64,000 bases of DNA, from NCBI RefSeq assembly GCF_008710035.1, contig NZ_VYKI01000004.1, positions 163,956 to 227,955 on the forward strand, written 5' to 3'. Under the pieces are notes generated by a model. It did not search any database. It was not told where the DNA came from and worked only from the letters and a program-made list of their open reading frames with translations. Source of the stretch: Stenotrophomonas cyclobalanopsidis (GTDB taxonomy: Bacteria > Pseudomonadota > Gammaproteobacteria > Xanthomonadales > Xanthomonadaceae). Positions within the stretch are counted from its first letter, which is position 1. Each line of letters opens with the position of its first letter. The position numbers and the translations under genes were made by a program. Positions 27,649 to 37,019 of the stretch are shown piece after piece.

Positions 27649-28795
27649 GGTGGATGGTGACGCCCTGGACGACGCGGTTGACGGTGCCGTCCGGGAACGG
27701 ATTGTCCGGGGTCAGGCCCAGTGCGGCCGAGCGCTGCAGCGCGAACAGCTGGGCAAAGCCCAGCCACACCGGCGCGAGCCACGGGTCGTCCAGTGCCGGC
27801 ACGGTCAGCGTGTACTCGTCGTCCGCGCCGATATCCGCATGCGGCCCGATCGCCAGCACCTGGCCGGCCACGCCGTCGCGGCGCAGTTCTTCCAGCAGAT
27901 CCTGTTCGTAGCGGCGCGCCAGCGGCTGCACGCTGCGCAGCACGACCACCAGGGTGTCGCCATCCAGCGTGGACTTGGGGCCGTGGCGGAAGCCGAGCGG
28001 CGTATTCGCAAGGGCCAGCACGCGGCCGGCGGTCAGCTCCAGCACCTTCAGCGCGCACTCGCGGGCCAGCGCTTCCAGCGGACCGCTGGCCAGGTAGATC
28101 ACCCGGTTGAACGGGCGCTGCGCCAGTGCCGCGACCGGTGCATCCCACTGCGCCAGGCCTTCGCGGCCGAGCGCGGCGATCTGCTTCAGGCGCGCGACGC
28201 GTGCCTCCCACGGCGCGCGGTCGAACACGGTCAGCGCGGCCAGCAGCATGCAGGTCAGGCTGCTGGTCATGGCGAATGCACGATCGCAGCTGGCCGAGGG
28301 CATCAACAGAGTGCAGGTATCACTGCGGCCGGCACCGCGGTGGGCCAGTTCGCCATCGGCGTTGCAGGTGATGTCGAGGAAGCGGGCATCGGCCACGTCG
28401 CTGCGCACGCGGTCGACCGCGGCCACGCTTTCCGGGCTGGAACCGCTGCGGCCGAACGACACCAGCAGGGTGGGACGGTCGCGCTGCAGGTACAGCGCCG
28501 GGTGGGTCAGCAGGCTGGTGGTATGCACCACGCCCACCTCGGCCGGCCACTGCGCGTTGATCGCATCGGCCACCATCTCGGCGATGAAGCCGGAGCTGCC
28601 GGCGCCGGTGAACAGCACGCGCTGGTTGGGATCGTTGAGGCTGTCGCCGAGGAAGGCCTGCAGGCGGTCGCGGGCACGCGACAGGTCCTGCGCAAGGGCT
28701 TCCCACAGCGCCGGCTGCTGGGCGATTTCGGTAGCGGTATCGGATCCGCCGCGGCGCTGCCAGGCGGACACATCGGAAAGCAGGGTGACGTCCAT
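27641..28795 (-). CDS. agaS: SIS-domain sugar isomerase/deaminase (AgaS-like)
   Basis: 384 residues from the ATG at 28795 (MDVTLLSDVSAW); an ATG at 28825 is the alternative. Two SIS domains: the first with VLFTGAGSSGFIAEM and LLVSFGRSGSSPES, the second with IYLASGPLEALARECALKVLELT and LGFRHGPKS. These match AgaS, shown in other proteobacteria to be galactosamine-6-phosphate deaminase/isomerase giving tagatose-6-phosphate. It is the first gene of the minus-strand arm, directly behind the regulatory region with CTTTCG boxes. Confidence 0.92.
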   Translation of the reverse strand: MDVTLLSDVSAWQRRGGSDTATEIAQQPALWEALAQDLSRARDRLQAFLGDSLNDPNQRVLFTGAGSSGFIAEMVADAINAQWPAEVGVVHTTSLLTHPALYLQRDRPTLLVSFGRSGSSPESVAAVDRVRSDVADARFLDITCNADGELAHRGAGRSDTCTLLMPSASCDRAFAMTSSLTCMLLAALTVFDRAPWEARVARLKQIAALGREGLAQWDAPVAALAQRPFNRVIYLASGPLEALARECALKVLELTAGRVLALANTPLGFRHGPKSTLDGDTLVVVLRSVQPLARRYEQDLLEELRRDGVAGQVLAIGPHADIGADDEYTLTVPALDDPWLAPVWLGFAQLFALQRSAALGLTPDNPFPDGTVNRVVQGVTIHHG

Positions 28796-29118
28796 TCGGA
28801 GGTTCCAGTTGGGCCAGCGCACCATCAGCGTTTTCTTTCGAAATGTCAAACATCGAAAGCAAAAAGAAAGAAATGAGCTGGCCTGACGTATCCGGGATGG
28901 AGTCGATCGCGAAACACAAGAAGCGGCCGGATGCCGTATCGCACAATGCTTAACAGGGGGTTGCAAGCGCTTACACAAAGTATTGCGGCGCATCAACTTT
29001 CGTTTCCATCAAATATATCTTCCTTTTTCCTTTCAATTTATTGACATCTTTCGAATCACTGCCCTAGAGTCGGCCGCAACTGCTTTCGAAACGCCCGGTG
29101 AACGGGTTGGGAGTTCGT
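28796..29118. promoter_or_regulatory. Divergent control region of the GalNAc locus with CTTTCG boxes
   Basis: AT-rich compared with its surroundings. CTTTCG occurs at 28835, 28997, 29048 and 29083, and its complement CGAAAG at 28854. A TTGACA at 29041-29046 followed after 17 bases by CTAGAG (29064-29069) is a candidate promoter for the plus-strand GH31 gene; a minus-strand TTGACA at 28850-28845 is a candidate -35 for agaS. In both, a TTTCGAA sequence begins just after the -35. TTTC-rich repeats are typical of AgaR operators in E. coli, so AgaR-like repression is inferred. Confidence 0.6.
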
Positions 29119-32100
29119 GTGGAGAACCGCATTCGTCGCTCGCCGCTGCTGCTGGCCCTGCTGCCGGCATTGATGCTGGCGGCGACATCGGCCCAGGCCG
29201 AGCCGGTCGGCAACCTGCGTTCGGTCAGCGCCAGTGACGGCCGCGACGGCGTGCAGGGCTGGGATCTGCAGACCGACAGCGGCGCGCGCATCCGCATCGA
29301 ACTGCCGGCCGCGGACATCATCCGCGTGCAGGCTGGCCGCAACGGCACCCTGACCGGCGCCGGCGACAAGGCCGCGCCGATCGTGCTGCCGCAGCCCAAG
29401 GCGAATGTGCGGGCGCAGCTGGAAGAAGATGCGCAGGAGATCCGCGTGCGTACCGATGCGCTGGTGCTGCACGTGCAGCGGCAACCGCTGCGCCTGCGCC
29501 TGGAGCGCCTGGACAACGGCCAGCCCACCGCACTGTGGCAGGAACTGCAGCCGCTGGACCTGGATGGCACGCAGAGCGTGCAGGTGCTCTCTTCGCAGGC
29601 CGACGAAGGCTACTTCGGTGGCGGCCAGCAGAACGGCCGTTACCAGTTCAAAGGCCGCGAACTGGAAGTGTCCTACTCCGGCGGTTGGGAAGAAGGTGAT
29701 CGCCCGAGCCCGGCGCCGATGCTGCTCAGCAGCCGTGGCTGGGGCATGCTGCGCAACACCTGGAGCGATGGCAGCTACGACCTGCGCCAGGCCGACCAGG
29801 CCACCCTGCTGCACCGCGAAGACCGCTTCGACGCCTATTACTTCGTCGGCGCCGACCTGCCGAAGCTGATCGAGCGCTACACCCAGCTGACCGGCCGCCC
29901 GAACATGGTCGCGCGCTGGGCGCTCTCCTACGGCGATGCCGACTGCTACAACGACGCCGACAACAGCCGGAAGCCCGGCACCGTGCCCGAAGGCTGGAGC
30001 GACGGCCCGACCGGCACCACGCCGGATGTGATCGACAGCGTGGCCAGGCAGTACCGCGAACATGACATGCCCGGCGGCTGGATCCTGCCCAACGACGGCT
30101 ACGGCTGCGGCTACCAGAAGCTGCCCGAAACCGTGCAGGGCCTGGCGAAATATGGCTTCCGCACCGGCCTGTGGACCGAGAACGGCGTGGACAAGATCGC
30201 CTGGGAAGTGGGCAAGGCCGGCACCCGGGTGCAGAAGCTGGATGTGGCCTGGACCGGCAAGGGCTACCAGTTCGCGATGGATGCCAACCGCCAGGCGTTC
30301 AACGGCATCCTCGACAACTCCGATTCGCGCCCGTTCCTGTGGACGGTGATGGGCTGGGCTGGCATCCAGCGCTACGCGGTGGCCTGGACCGGTGACCAGA
30401 GCAGCAGCTGGGATTACATCCGCTGGCACGTGCCGACCCTGGTGGGCTCGGGCCTGTCCGGCATGGCCTACGCCAGCGGCGACGTCGATGCGATCTTCGG
30501 CGGCAGCGCCGAGACCTTCACCCGCGACCTGCAGTGGAAAGCGTTCACCCCGGTGCTGATGGGCATGAGCGGCTGGTCGTCGAACGCGCGCAAGCACCCG
30601 TGGTGGTACGACGAGCCCTACCGCAGCATCAACCGCGATTACCTGAAGTTGAAGATGCGCCTGACCCCGTACATGTACGGGCTGGTGCACGAGGCCGCGC
30701 AGACCGGTGCACCGCCGGTGCGTGGCCTGATGTGGGACAACCCGCGCGATCCGCACGCGCAGGATGAAACCTACAAGTACCAGTTCCTGCTCGGCCGCGA
30801 CCTGCTGGTGGCGCCGGTGTACCGCAGCCAGGCGGCCAGCCGTGGCTGGCGCCGCGACATCCACCTGCCGGCCGGCGGCTGGATCGACTACTGGGATGGC
30901 CGCCGCGTGCAGGCCGGGGCCGAGGGACGCCAGCTCGACCGCCAGGTGGACCTGGCCACGCTGCCGGTGTTCGTGCGTGCCGGTGCGATCCTGCCGATGT
31001 ACCCGTCGATGCTGTTCGACGGCGAGAAGCCCCTCGATGAAGTGACCTTCGACCTGTACCCGCAGGGCGAAGCGCAGTACACGCTGTACGAAGACGACGG
31101 CACCACGCGCCGCTACCAGAAGGGCGAATCGAGCACGCAGGTGGTGCGCGTGCAGGCCCCGGCGCAGGGCAGCGGCCCGGTGCAGGTGCAGATCGACGCG
31201 GTGCAGGGCCGCTACAACGGCCAGCTGGCACAGCGTCGCTACGGCCTGCGCGTGCTCAGCCGGCAGGCGCCGCGCGCGGTGCAGGCCGCTGGCCGCGTGC
31301 TGCCGGCGCTGGCCGATGCGGCCGCGTTCAACAGCGCGCCCGAGGGCTGGTACTTCGATGCCAAGGATCGCCGCGGCACGCTGCATGTGCGCACGGCCAC
31401 GCAGGACATCCGCCAGCCGCTGCAGCTGCAGCTGGACTTCGCCGTCGCTGCCGCCGCCGCCGATGATGTCTTCCCGGCCGCGCCGGTGCTGGGCCGCGAA
31501 CTGCCGGCCGACAGCCTGCTGGTGGTCAATCGTCCGGCCGAAGAACCGGGCCACGCGCTGGAAAACGCGTTCGACGAAGACCCCGGCACCTGGTTCCGCA
31601 GCGTGCGCAACCAGGCCGTGCGCACCGGTGCCCACGAGTGGGTGGTCGGCTTCGGCGAGCGGAAGATGATCGACGGCATCGAGATCGCCCCGCGCAACGA
31701 CAAGAACTGGAAGCACGGCCAGGTCCGCGATTACGAGGTCTATCTGGGGGACAGCAATGGCGAGTGGGGCGAACCCATCGCGCGTGGCCGCCTGCAGTTG
31801 AAGGAAGGCGTGCAGCGCATCGACTTCCCGGCACATGCCGGCCGCCTGCTGCGCTTCCGCGTGCTGAGCGTGCAGAACCCCGAAGGCGACGGCGCCAGCA
31901 GCACCGATCCGATGGTCACCGCCGCGCAGGGCAGCGCACGAGCCTTCGATGCACTGCAGCCGCGCGATGTCGGCCCGATCGCGCTGTCCACCTTCCACAT
32001 CCTCGAGCACCAGGAACCGGAGCGACCGGCCCGGCAGCAGTATCTCTCCGAGCTGCCGGTGCCGGCCGCGCTGGCCAGCCAGGTGCGCGCCGACCAGTCC

Positions 32101-32478
32101 TTCCGTGGCGACGCCGGCCTGCGCATGAACGGCCTGCAGTTCCGCCGTGGCCTGGGCGTCGGCGGCAACAGCCGCATCGACCTGCGCCTGCAGGGCGGCT
32201 GGAACCTGCTGCGCGCCGATCTCGGCATCGACGACGCCTGCCGCGCCGCCGGTGGCCTGCAGTTCCAGGTCTGGGGCGATGGCCGCCTGCTGTACGACAG
32301 CGGCCTGGTGAAGGCCCCCGGCGTGGTCAAGCCCGAGCTGGACATCCGTGATCTTTCCGCCCTGAGCCTGCGCACGCTGGGTGCGCAGGGCAGCCAACCC
32401 GCCCAGGTCTGCGCCAACTGGGCCAACGCCGTGCTGATCGGCCAGGAGGGCGACTCCGCCAGCATCGTCGCCCCATGA
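29119..32478 (+). CDS. Secreted GH31 glycosidase with F5/8C and NPCBM modules (predicted alpha-N-acetylgalactosaminidase)
   Basis: 1119 residues from the GTG at 29119, behind GGGAG. Signal peptide (LLLALLPALMLAATSAQA). The GH31 N-domain and barrel follow; the nucleophile is Asp375 in KLDVAWTG and the acid/base is Asp426 in WTGDQSSSW. That KLDVAW form is the one I associate with GH31 alpha-GalNAcases rather than glucosidases. An F5/8 type C (CBM32-like) domain lies at about 800-950 and an NPCBM domain at about 970-1119. It heads the plus-strand arm. Release of terminal alpha-GalNAc from O-glycans is inferred. Confidence 0.88.
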   Translation: MENRIRRSPLLLALLPALMLAATSAQAEPVGNLRSVSASDGRDGVQGWDLQTDSGARIRIELPAADIIRVQAGRNGTLTGAGDKAAPIVLPQPKANVRAQLEEDAQEIRVRTDALVLHVQRQPLRLRLERLDNGQPTALWQELQPLDLDGTQSVQVLSSQADEGYFGGGQQNGRYQFKGRELEVSYSGGWEEGDRPSPAPMLLSSRGWGMLRNTWSDGSYDLRQADQATLLHREDRFDAYYFVGADLPKLIERYTQLTGRPNMVARWALSYGDADCYNDADNSRKPGTVPEGWSDGPTGTTPDVIDSVARQYREHDMPGGWILPNDGYGCGYQKLPETVQGLAKYGFRTGLWTENGVDKIAWEVGKAGTRVQKLDVAWTGKGYQFAMDANRQAFNGILDNSDSRPFLWTVMGWAGIQRYAVAWTGDQSSSWDYIRWHVPTLVGSGLSGMAYASGDVDAIFGGSAETFTRDLQWKAFTPVLMGMSGWSSNARKHPWWYDEPYRSINRDYLKLKMRLTPYMYGLVHEAAQTGAPPVRGLMWDNPRDPHAQDETYKYQFLLGRDLLVAPVYRSQAASRGWRRDIHLPAGGWIDYWDGRRVQAGAEGRQLDRQVDLATLPVFVRAGAILPMYPSMLFDGEKPLDEVTFDLYPQGEAQYTLYEDDGTTRRYQKGESSTQVVRVQAPAQGSGPVQVQIDAVQGRYNGQLAQRRYGLRVLSRQAPRAVQAAGRVLPALADAAAFNSAPEGWYFDAKDRRGTLHVRTATQDIRQPLQLQLDFAVAAAAADDVFPAAPVLGRELPADSLLVVNRPAEEPGHALENAFDEDPGTWFRSVRNQAVRTGAHEWVVGFGERKMIDGIEIAPRNDKNWKHGQVRDYEVYLGDSNGEWGEPIARGRLQLKEGVQRIDFPAHAGRLLRFRVLSVQNPEGDGASSTDPMVTAAQGSARAFDALQPRDVGPIALSTFHILEHQEPERPARQQYLSELPVPAALASQVRADQSFRGDAGLRMNGLQFRRGLGVGGNSRIDLRLQGGWNLLRADLGIDDACRAAGGLQFQVWGDGRLLYDSGLVKAPGVVKPELDIRDLSALSLRTLGAQGSQPAQVCANWANAVLIGQEGDSASIVAP

Positions 32479-32609
32479 CCCCCACGTAACACCGCTCCTC
32501 CCCCGCCCATTCCGACTACGGCTTTCGAGCCGTGGCCCGGGAGCGTTTTGCCCGCCAATCGCTTTCGCGCCGCCCACCCGCGCCGCACACCTGCCAGGAG
32601 AGAACCCCG

Positions 32610-35585
32610 ATGTTGCCCGCACGCCACCCCCGTCCGCCCTGTCGCTCGATCGCTCCGCTGTCGCTGGCCATCGCCGGCGTGTTGTTGTCGATCGCCCTGC
32701 CTGCTGCCGCCCAGGACAGCAAGGACAACGCCACCGACCTGGCCCGCATCGAGGTCACCGGTTCCAACATCCGCCGTACCGACGTTGAAACCGCATCGCC
32801 GGTGCAGGTGATCAGCAAGCAGGACATCCAGAACATGGGTGCGCGCACGCTGCTGCAGGTGCTGGACAACCTGCCGGCCGCGCGGCCCGCGCAGCAGGAT
32901 TCGCGCTCGCTGTTCACCGGTTCGGACGGCGCCTCGCAGGCCAACCTGCGTGGGCTAGGCGCGCAGGGCACGCTGGTGCTGTTGAACGGCCGCCGCCTCT
33001 CGTACTACGGCGCACCGGCGGGCTTCCAGACCCAGTTCGTCAACATCGATGCAATCCCGGCCGCGGCCATCGAACGCATGGAAGTGCTGACCGACGGCGC
33101 CTCGGCGGTGTACGGCACCGATGCAGTGGCCGGCGTCATCAACGTGATCACCAAGCGCAATTTCCAGGGCGCGGAGATCAACTTCACCAACGACACCTCC
33201 TCGCGCATCGATTCCTACGGCGAGCGCCAGGCCAGCATCACCGCCGGCTTCGGTGACCTGACCGAGAACCGCTTCAACGTCTATGGCGCGGTGAACATGT
33301 ACCGCCGCGACGCGATTCCGCTCAGCGATTTCTACGACAAGCGGCCCAGCCAGTACTACGTCAACAACCCCAATTACCTCAGCGGCCTGCGCCTGGGCGT
33401 GGGCAGCAAGCCGGGCCAGTTCAATCCGGGCACCTACTTCGCCTTCGATCCGGTCACCGGCCGCCGCGTGCAGGAAGCCGCACCGGGCTGCCAGAACGTG
33501 CTGCAGGGCCAGGCCGCCGGCCCCAGCTGCGTCTGGGAAACGTGGATGAACAACGAGATCGACGCCGGCGCCAAGTCCGAGCGCAACACCGCCTACCTCA
33601 ACGGCACCTTCCTGGTGGGCGACAACACCGAGATCTTCGCCGAGGCCACCTACACCGACATCGACCTGCGCGCCAACGGCGGCACGCCGCGCACCTACGG
33701 CACCACCACCGGCAACCCCAGCAGCTGGTTCTCGCGCGATACCGGCACCTCGGTCAACCAGTTCCTGTACCCGTACCTGGGCCCGAACAACGAGTACAAC
33801 CACGCCAGTCCTGAATTGAAGGCGCTGATGGGCGGCGTGGTGGGCCTGCAGTACCTGCTGCAGGATGCCGGGCCGAACTACTTCGGCCAGCGCAACACCG
33901 ACAAGAGCTACCGCGTGGTGACCGGCGCGCGCGGCAACGTGGGTGACTGGAACTGGGAAACCGCCTTCGCCACCGCAGGTTCGCACTCCACCACCTACCA
34001 GACCATCAACGTCAACCTGAAGGGCTTCGAGAAGGCCTTTGGCCCGTACTCGATCGACCCGGGTACCGGCCGGGTCATCATCTCCGACCACCCGGCGTAC
34101 AAATTCGGCGAGATCAGCGAGGCCAACGCCGCGCTGATCCGCGAAGCCTTCCCGACCTTCGACATCCAGTCCTGGACGCGCCTGCACACCCTCGACGGCA
34201 AGATCGAAGGCCCGCTGTTCCAGCTGCCTGCCGGCGAGATGCGCGCGGCCTTCGGCTTCAATGCCAGCCGCGAAACCTTCTACACCCCGGGCAATCCCGA
34301 TGCCGCCGCCGGCCTGATCACCCAGCAGGGTGGTTCGTGGTTCGACGGTGCGCGCAACACCTATGCGCTGTTCGCCGAAACGGTGGCACCCATCACCGAC
34401 AAGCTGGAGCTGGACGCCGCGCTGCGCGTGGACAAGTACCCGAACTTCAGCGCCAATGTCGCGCCGAAGATCGGCTTCAAGTACCAGGCCTTCGACCAGC
34501 TGATGCTGCGCGGCACCTATTCCACCGGCTTCCGTGCGCCCAGCCTGGCCGAGTCGGGCAGTGGTGGTGTATTCGCCCAGCTGGGCGGCTACCGCGACGA
34601 GGTGCGCTGCGCCGAGACCAACGCCATCGCCGATCTGCTGCGGCAGTCGCAGCGTGCCGGTGACGTGGACCTGGGCAAGAGCCTGGCCAACGTCGACTGC
34701 AGCCGCACCGTCGCCCGCATGACCCAGCCCAACCAGGACCTGAAGCCGGAGAAGGCCAAGATCGCCACCCTGGGCTTCGTCTACGAGCCGGCCAGCTGGC
34801 TGTCGGTGTCGGCCGATTACTGGTTCATCTACCGCAACAACGAGATCGTCGCCCCGGATTTCAGCCGCGACACCGACATCATCTCCTCCAGCCGTTCGCC
34901 GATCACCGATGCCGACCGCGCCAACCTGGCCCAGCTGGCGGCGATGTGCGCCGACCCGGCCAGCGGCGTGAGCTGCCCTGCCGTGCTGCCCGGCTACAGC
35001 GTGGGCAACGTGGCCAGCGTGGTGGGCCAGTACAAGAACCGCGGCAAGACCCTGGTCGATGGCTTCGACGTGGATGCGCGCAGCCGCTTCTCGCTGGGTG
35101 AATGGGGTGGGCTGAACGTGGGCCTGGCCGCCACCATCGCCAACCGCAACCGTTACTACATGGATGACGAAAGCGGCTGGTACTACGGCGATGTAGTGGG
35201 TTACTACAACAACCCGCGCCTGCGCGCCACGCTCAACGCCGACTGGACCTACAGGCAGGTGACCACCAGCATGTTCGTCAACTATGTGGGCGGCACCAAG
35301 TGGGCCCGCGACCGCGTGGACGAAGTGGACAACAACAAGGAGACCTGCACCGCCGGCTTCCTCGCCCTGGAGGCCAGCAAGTGCGATGGCGCACCGTCGT
35401 GGTGGACCGCCAACCTGAGCGTGACCTGGCGCCCGGACGACGCCTGGAACCTCAGCTTCACGGTCAAGAACCTGTTCGATCGCCTGCCGTTCTACGATCC
35501 GAACAGCTTCCTGGGCGATTCCAGCGATTACGCCACCATTTTCGGCCGCGGCTACAGTGTGACCGTCGGCTACCGGTTCAAGTAA
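32610..35585 (+). CDS. TonB-dependent outer-membrane receptor (predicted GalNAc-glycan uptake)
   Basis: 991 residues from the ATG at 32610, nine bases after AGGAG. Signal peptide ends in LPAAAQ. The plug domain starts with the TonB-box region RIEVTGSNIRRTDVETASPV, then VLDNLPAARP, LRGLGAQGTLVLLNGRRL and MEVLTDGASAVYGTDAVAG. A long beta-barrel follows and ends in GYSVTVGYRFK, with the C-terminal aromatic needed for outer-membrane insertion. Xanthomonads use many such receptors for oligosaccharides. Placement between two predicted GalNAcases suggests uptake of their products; substrate is inferred. Confidence 0.93.
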   Translation: MLPARHPRPPCRSIAPLSLAIAGVLLSIALPAAAQDSKDNATDLARIEVTGSNIRRTDVETASPVQVISKQDIQNMGARTLLQVLDNLPAARPAQQDSRSLFTGSDGASQANLRGLGAQGTLVLLNGRRLSYYGAPAGFQTQFVNIDAIPAAAIERMEVLTDGASAVYGTDAVAGVINVITKRNFQGAEINFTNDTSSRIDSYGERQASITAGFGDLTENRFNVYGAVNMYRRDAIPLSDFYDKRPSQYYVNNPNYLSGLRLGVGSKPGQFNPGTYFAFDPVTGRRVQEAAPGCQNVLQGQAAGPSCVWETWMNNEIDAGAKSERNTAYLNGTFLVGDNTEIFAEATYTDIDLRANGGTPRTYGTTTGNPSSWFSRDTGTSVNQFLYPYLGPNNEYNHASPELKALMGGVVGLQYLLQDAGPNYFGQRNTDKSYRVVTGARGNVGDWNWETAFATAGSHSTTYQTINVNLKGFEKAFGPYSIDPGTGRVIISDHPAYKFGEISEANAALIREAFPTFDIQSWTRLHTLDGKIEGPLFQLPAGEMRAAFGFNASRETFYTPGNPDAAAGLITQQGGSWFDGARNTYALFAETVAPITDKLELDAALRVDKYPNFSANVAPKIGFKYQAFDQLMLRGTYSTGFRAPSLAESGSGGVFAQLGGYRDEVRCAETNAIADLLRQSQRAGDVDLGKSLANVDCSRTVARMTQPNQDLKPEKAKIATLGFVYEPASWLSVSADYWFIYRNNEIVAPDFSRDTDIISSSRSPITDADRANLAQLAAMCADPASGVSCPAVLPGYSVGNVASVVGQYKNRGKTLVDGFDVDARSRFSLGEWGGLNVGLAATIANRNRYYMDDESGWYYGDVVGYYNNPRLRATLNADWTYRQVTTSMFVNYVGGTKWARDRVDEVDNNKETCTAGFLALEASKCDGAPSWWTANLSVTWRPDDAWNLSFTVKNLFDRLPFYDPNSFLGDSSDYATIFGRGYSVTVGYRFK

Positions 35586-35603
35586 TTCCGTTCGCGTGAC
35601 CCT

Positions 35604-35629
35604 GGTGCGCCGGTCGTGGCCGGCGCACC
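35604..35629 (+). promoter_or_regulatory. Intercistronic hairpin between TonB receptor and GH109-like gene
   Basis: Perfect 10-bp stem GGTGCGCCGG/CCGGCGCACC with a 6-base loop and no T-run after it. It lies 18 bases after the receptor stop and just before the AGAGGAGAG ribosome-binding site of the next gene, suggesting mRNA processing or partial attenuation rather than full termination. Confidence 0.55.
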
Positions 35630-35650
35630 ATCAAGAGGAGAGTGTTTGCC

Positions 35651-37006
35651 ATGAAGCGTAGGGAGTTCATCGCGGCCAGTGCCGCCGTCGCCGCCAGCAG
35701 TCTGCTGCCGCAGACCCCCGCCTGGGCGGCAGGGCGCAAGGTACGCCTGGCCCTCATCGGTACCGGCATGCGCGGCCTGGTGCTGCTGAAGGAGCTGGTG
35801 CGCCGGGACGATGTGGAGGTGGTCGCGCTGTGCGACATCGAGCCGATCATGCTGGGCCGCGCCGTGGACATGGTGGCCAAGGCCGGCAAGGCCGCCCCGA
35901 AGACCTACGGCCAGGACCGCGACACCCACGCGTGGAAGCGCCTGCTGGAACAGAAGGGCATCGATGGCGTGGTCATCGCCACGCCGTGGGAATACCACGC
36001 ACCGATGGCGATTGCCGCAATGCAGGCCGGCGTGGCCGTCGGCTGCGAAGTGGTGGCCGGCATCACCCTGCAGGACCACTGGGATGTGCTGAAGACCCAG
36101 CTGAACACGGGTACGCCGTACATGCTGCTGGAGAACGTCTGCTACCGCCGCGACGTGATGGCCGCGCTGCAGATGGTGCGGCAGGGCCTGTTCGGCGAGC
36201 TGGTGCACCTGCAGGCGGGCTATCAGCATGACCTGCGCGGGGTGAAGTTCAATTCCGGCGATCCCAACCAGCCCTACGACAGCGGCGTGGAATTCGGCCC
36301 CAAGGGCTGGAGCGAAGCGCGCTGGCGCACCGAGCACTCGGTGCAGCGCAACGGTGAGCTGTACCCCAGCCACGGCATCGGCCCGTGCGCGATGTACACC
36401 GGCATCAACCGCGGCAACCGCTTCACCCACATCAACGCGTTCGCCAGCAAGGCGCGTGGCCTGCACGAGTACACCGTGGCCAAGAGTGGTGGCACCACCC
36501 ACCCCAGCACCAGGGTGAAGTTCAAGCTGGGCGACATCGTCACCACCACCCTGGCCTGCGAAAATGGCGAGACCATCATCCTGCAGCACGACACCTCGCT
36601 GCCGCGCCCGTACTCGATGGGCTTCCGCGTGCAGGGCACCAAGGGCCTGTGGATGGACGTGAACCAGTCGATCCACATTGAAGGCCGCAGCCCGCCGCAC
36701 CAGTGGGAAGCGTTCAAGGCCTACCAGGACCAGTACGAACACCCGCTGTGGAAGCAGAATGCCGACACCGCCGCCAGCGCCGGCCATGGCGGCATGGACT
36801 GGTTCGTCATCCACGCCTTCGTCGAAGCACTGAAGGCCAAGGCACCGATGCCGATCGACATCTATGACGCGGTGACCTGGAGCGCGATCACGCCGCTGTC
36901 CGAGCAGTCGATCGCCAACAGTTTCCAGACGCTGGAATTCCCGGATTTCACCGCAGGTGCGTGGAAGCAGCGCAAGCCGATCTTCGCGTTCGACGGGAAG
37001 TACTGA
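35651..37006 (+). CDS. GH109-like NAD-dependent alpha-N-acetylgalactosaminidase (Gfo/Idh/MocA fold), Tat leader
   Basis: 451 residues. The leader MKRREFIAASAAVAASSLLP has a twin-arginine and suggests Tat export of a cofactor-loaded enzyme. The NAD-binding start RLALIGTGMRGL and VVALCDIEP follow. Residues shared with GH109 enzymes include YPSHGIGP (His241), QHDTSLPRPYSMGFR and GGMDWFVIHAFVEA. GH109 enzymes cleave alpha-GalNAc (blood-group A) by an NAD-linked oxidation-elimination. It is the last gene of the plus-strand arm, with a strong AGAGGAG site. A plain Gfo/Idh/MocA oxidoreductase is the alternative. Confidence 0.88.
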   Translation: MKRREFIAASAAVAASSLLPQTPAWAAGRKVRLALIGTGMRGLVLLKELVRRDDVEVVALCDIEPIMLGRAVDMVAKAGKAAPKTYGQDRDTHAWKRLLEQKGIDGVVIATPWEYHAPMAIAAMQAGVAVGCEVVAGITLQDHWDVLKTQLNTGTPYMLLENVCYRRDVMAALQMVRQGLFGELVHLQAGYQHDLRGVKFNSGDPNQPYDSGVEFGPKGWSEARWRTEHSVQRNGELYPSHGIGPCAMYTGINRGNRFTHINAFASKARGLHEYTVAKSGGTTHPSTRVKFKLGDIVTTTLACENGETIILQHDTSLPRPYSMGFRVQGTKGLWMDVNQSIHIEGRSPPHQWEAFKAYQDQYEHPLWKQNADTAASAGHGGMDWFVIHAFVEALKAKAPMPIDIYDAVTWSAITPLSEQSIANSFQTLEFPDFTAGAWKQRKPIFAFDGKY

Positions 37007-37019
37007 TCTGTGCCCCTCG

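Noticed and set aside
29056..32622. 1188-codon minus-strand frame opposite the GH31 gene
   Set aside because: No motif, skewed composition, mirrors the real gene.
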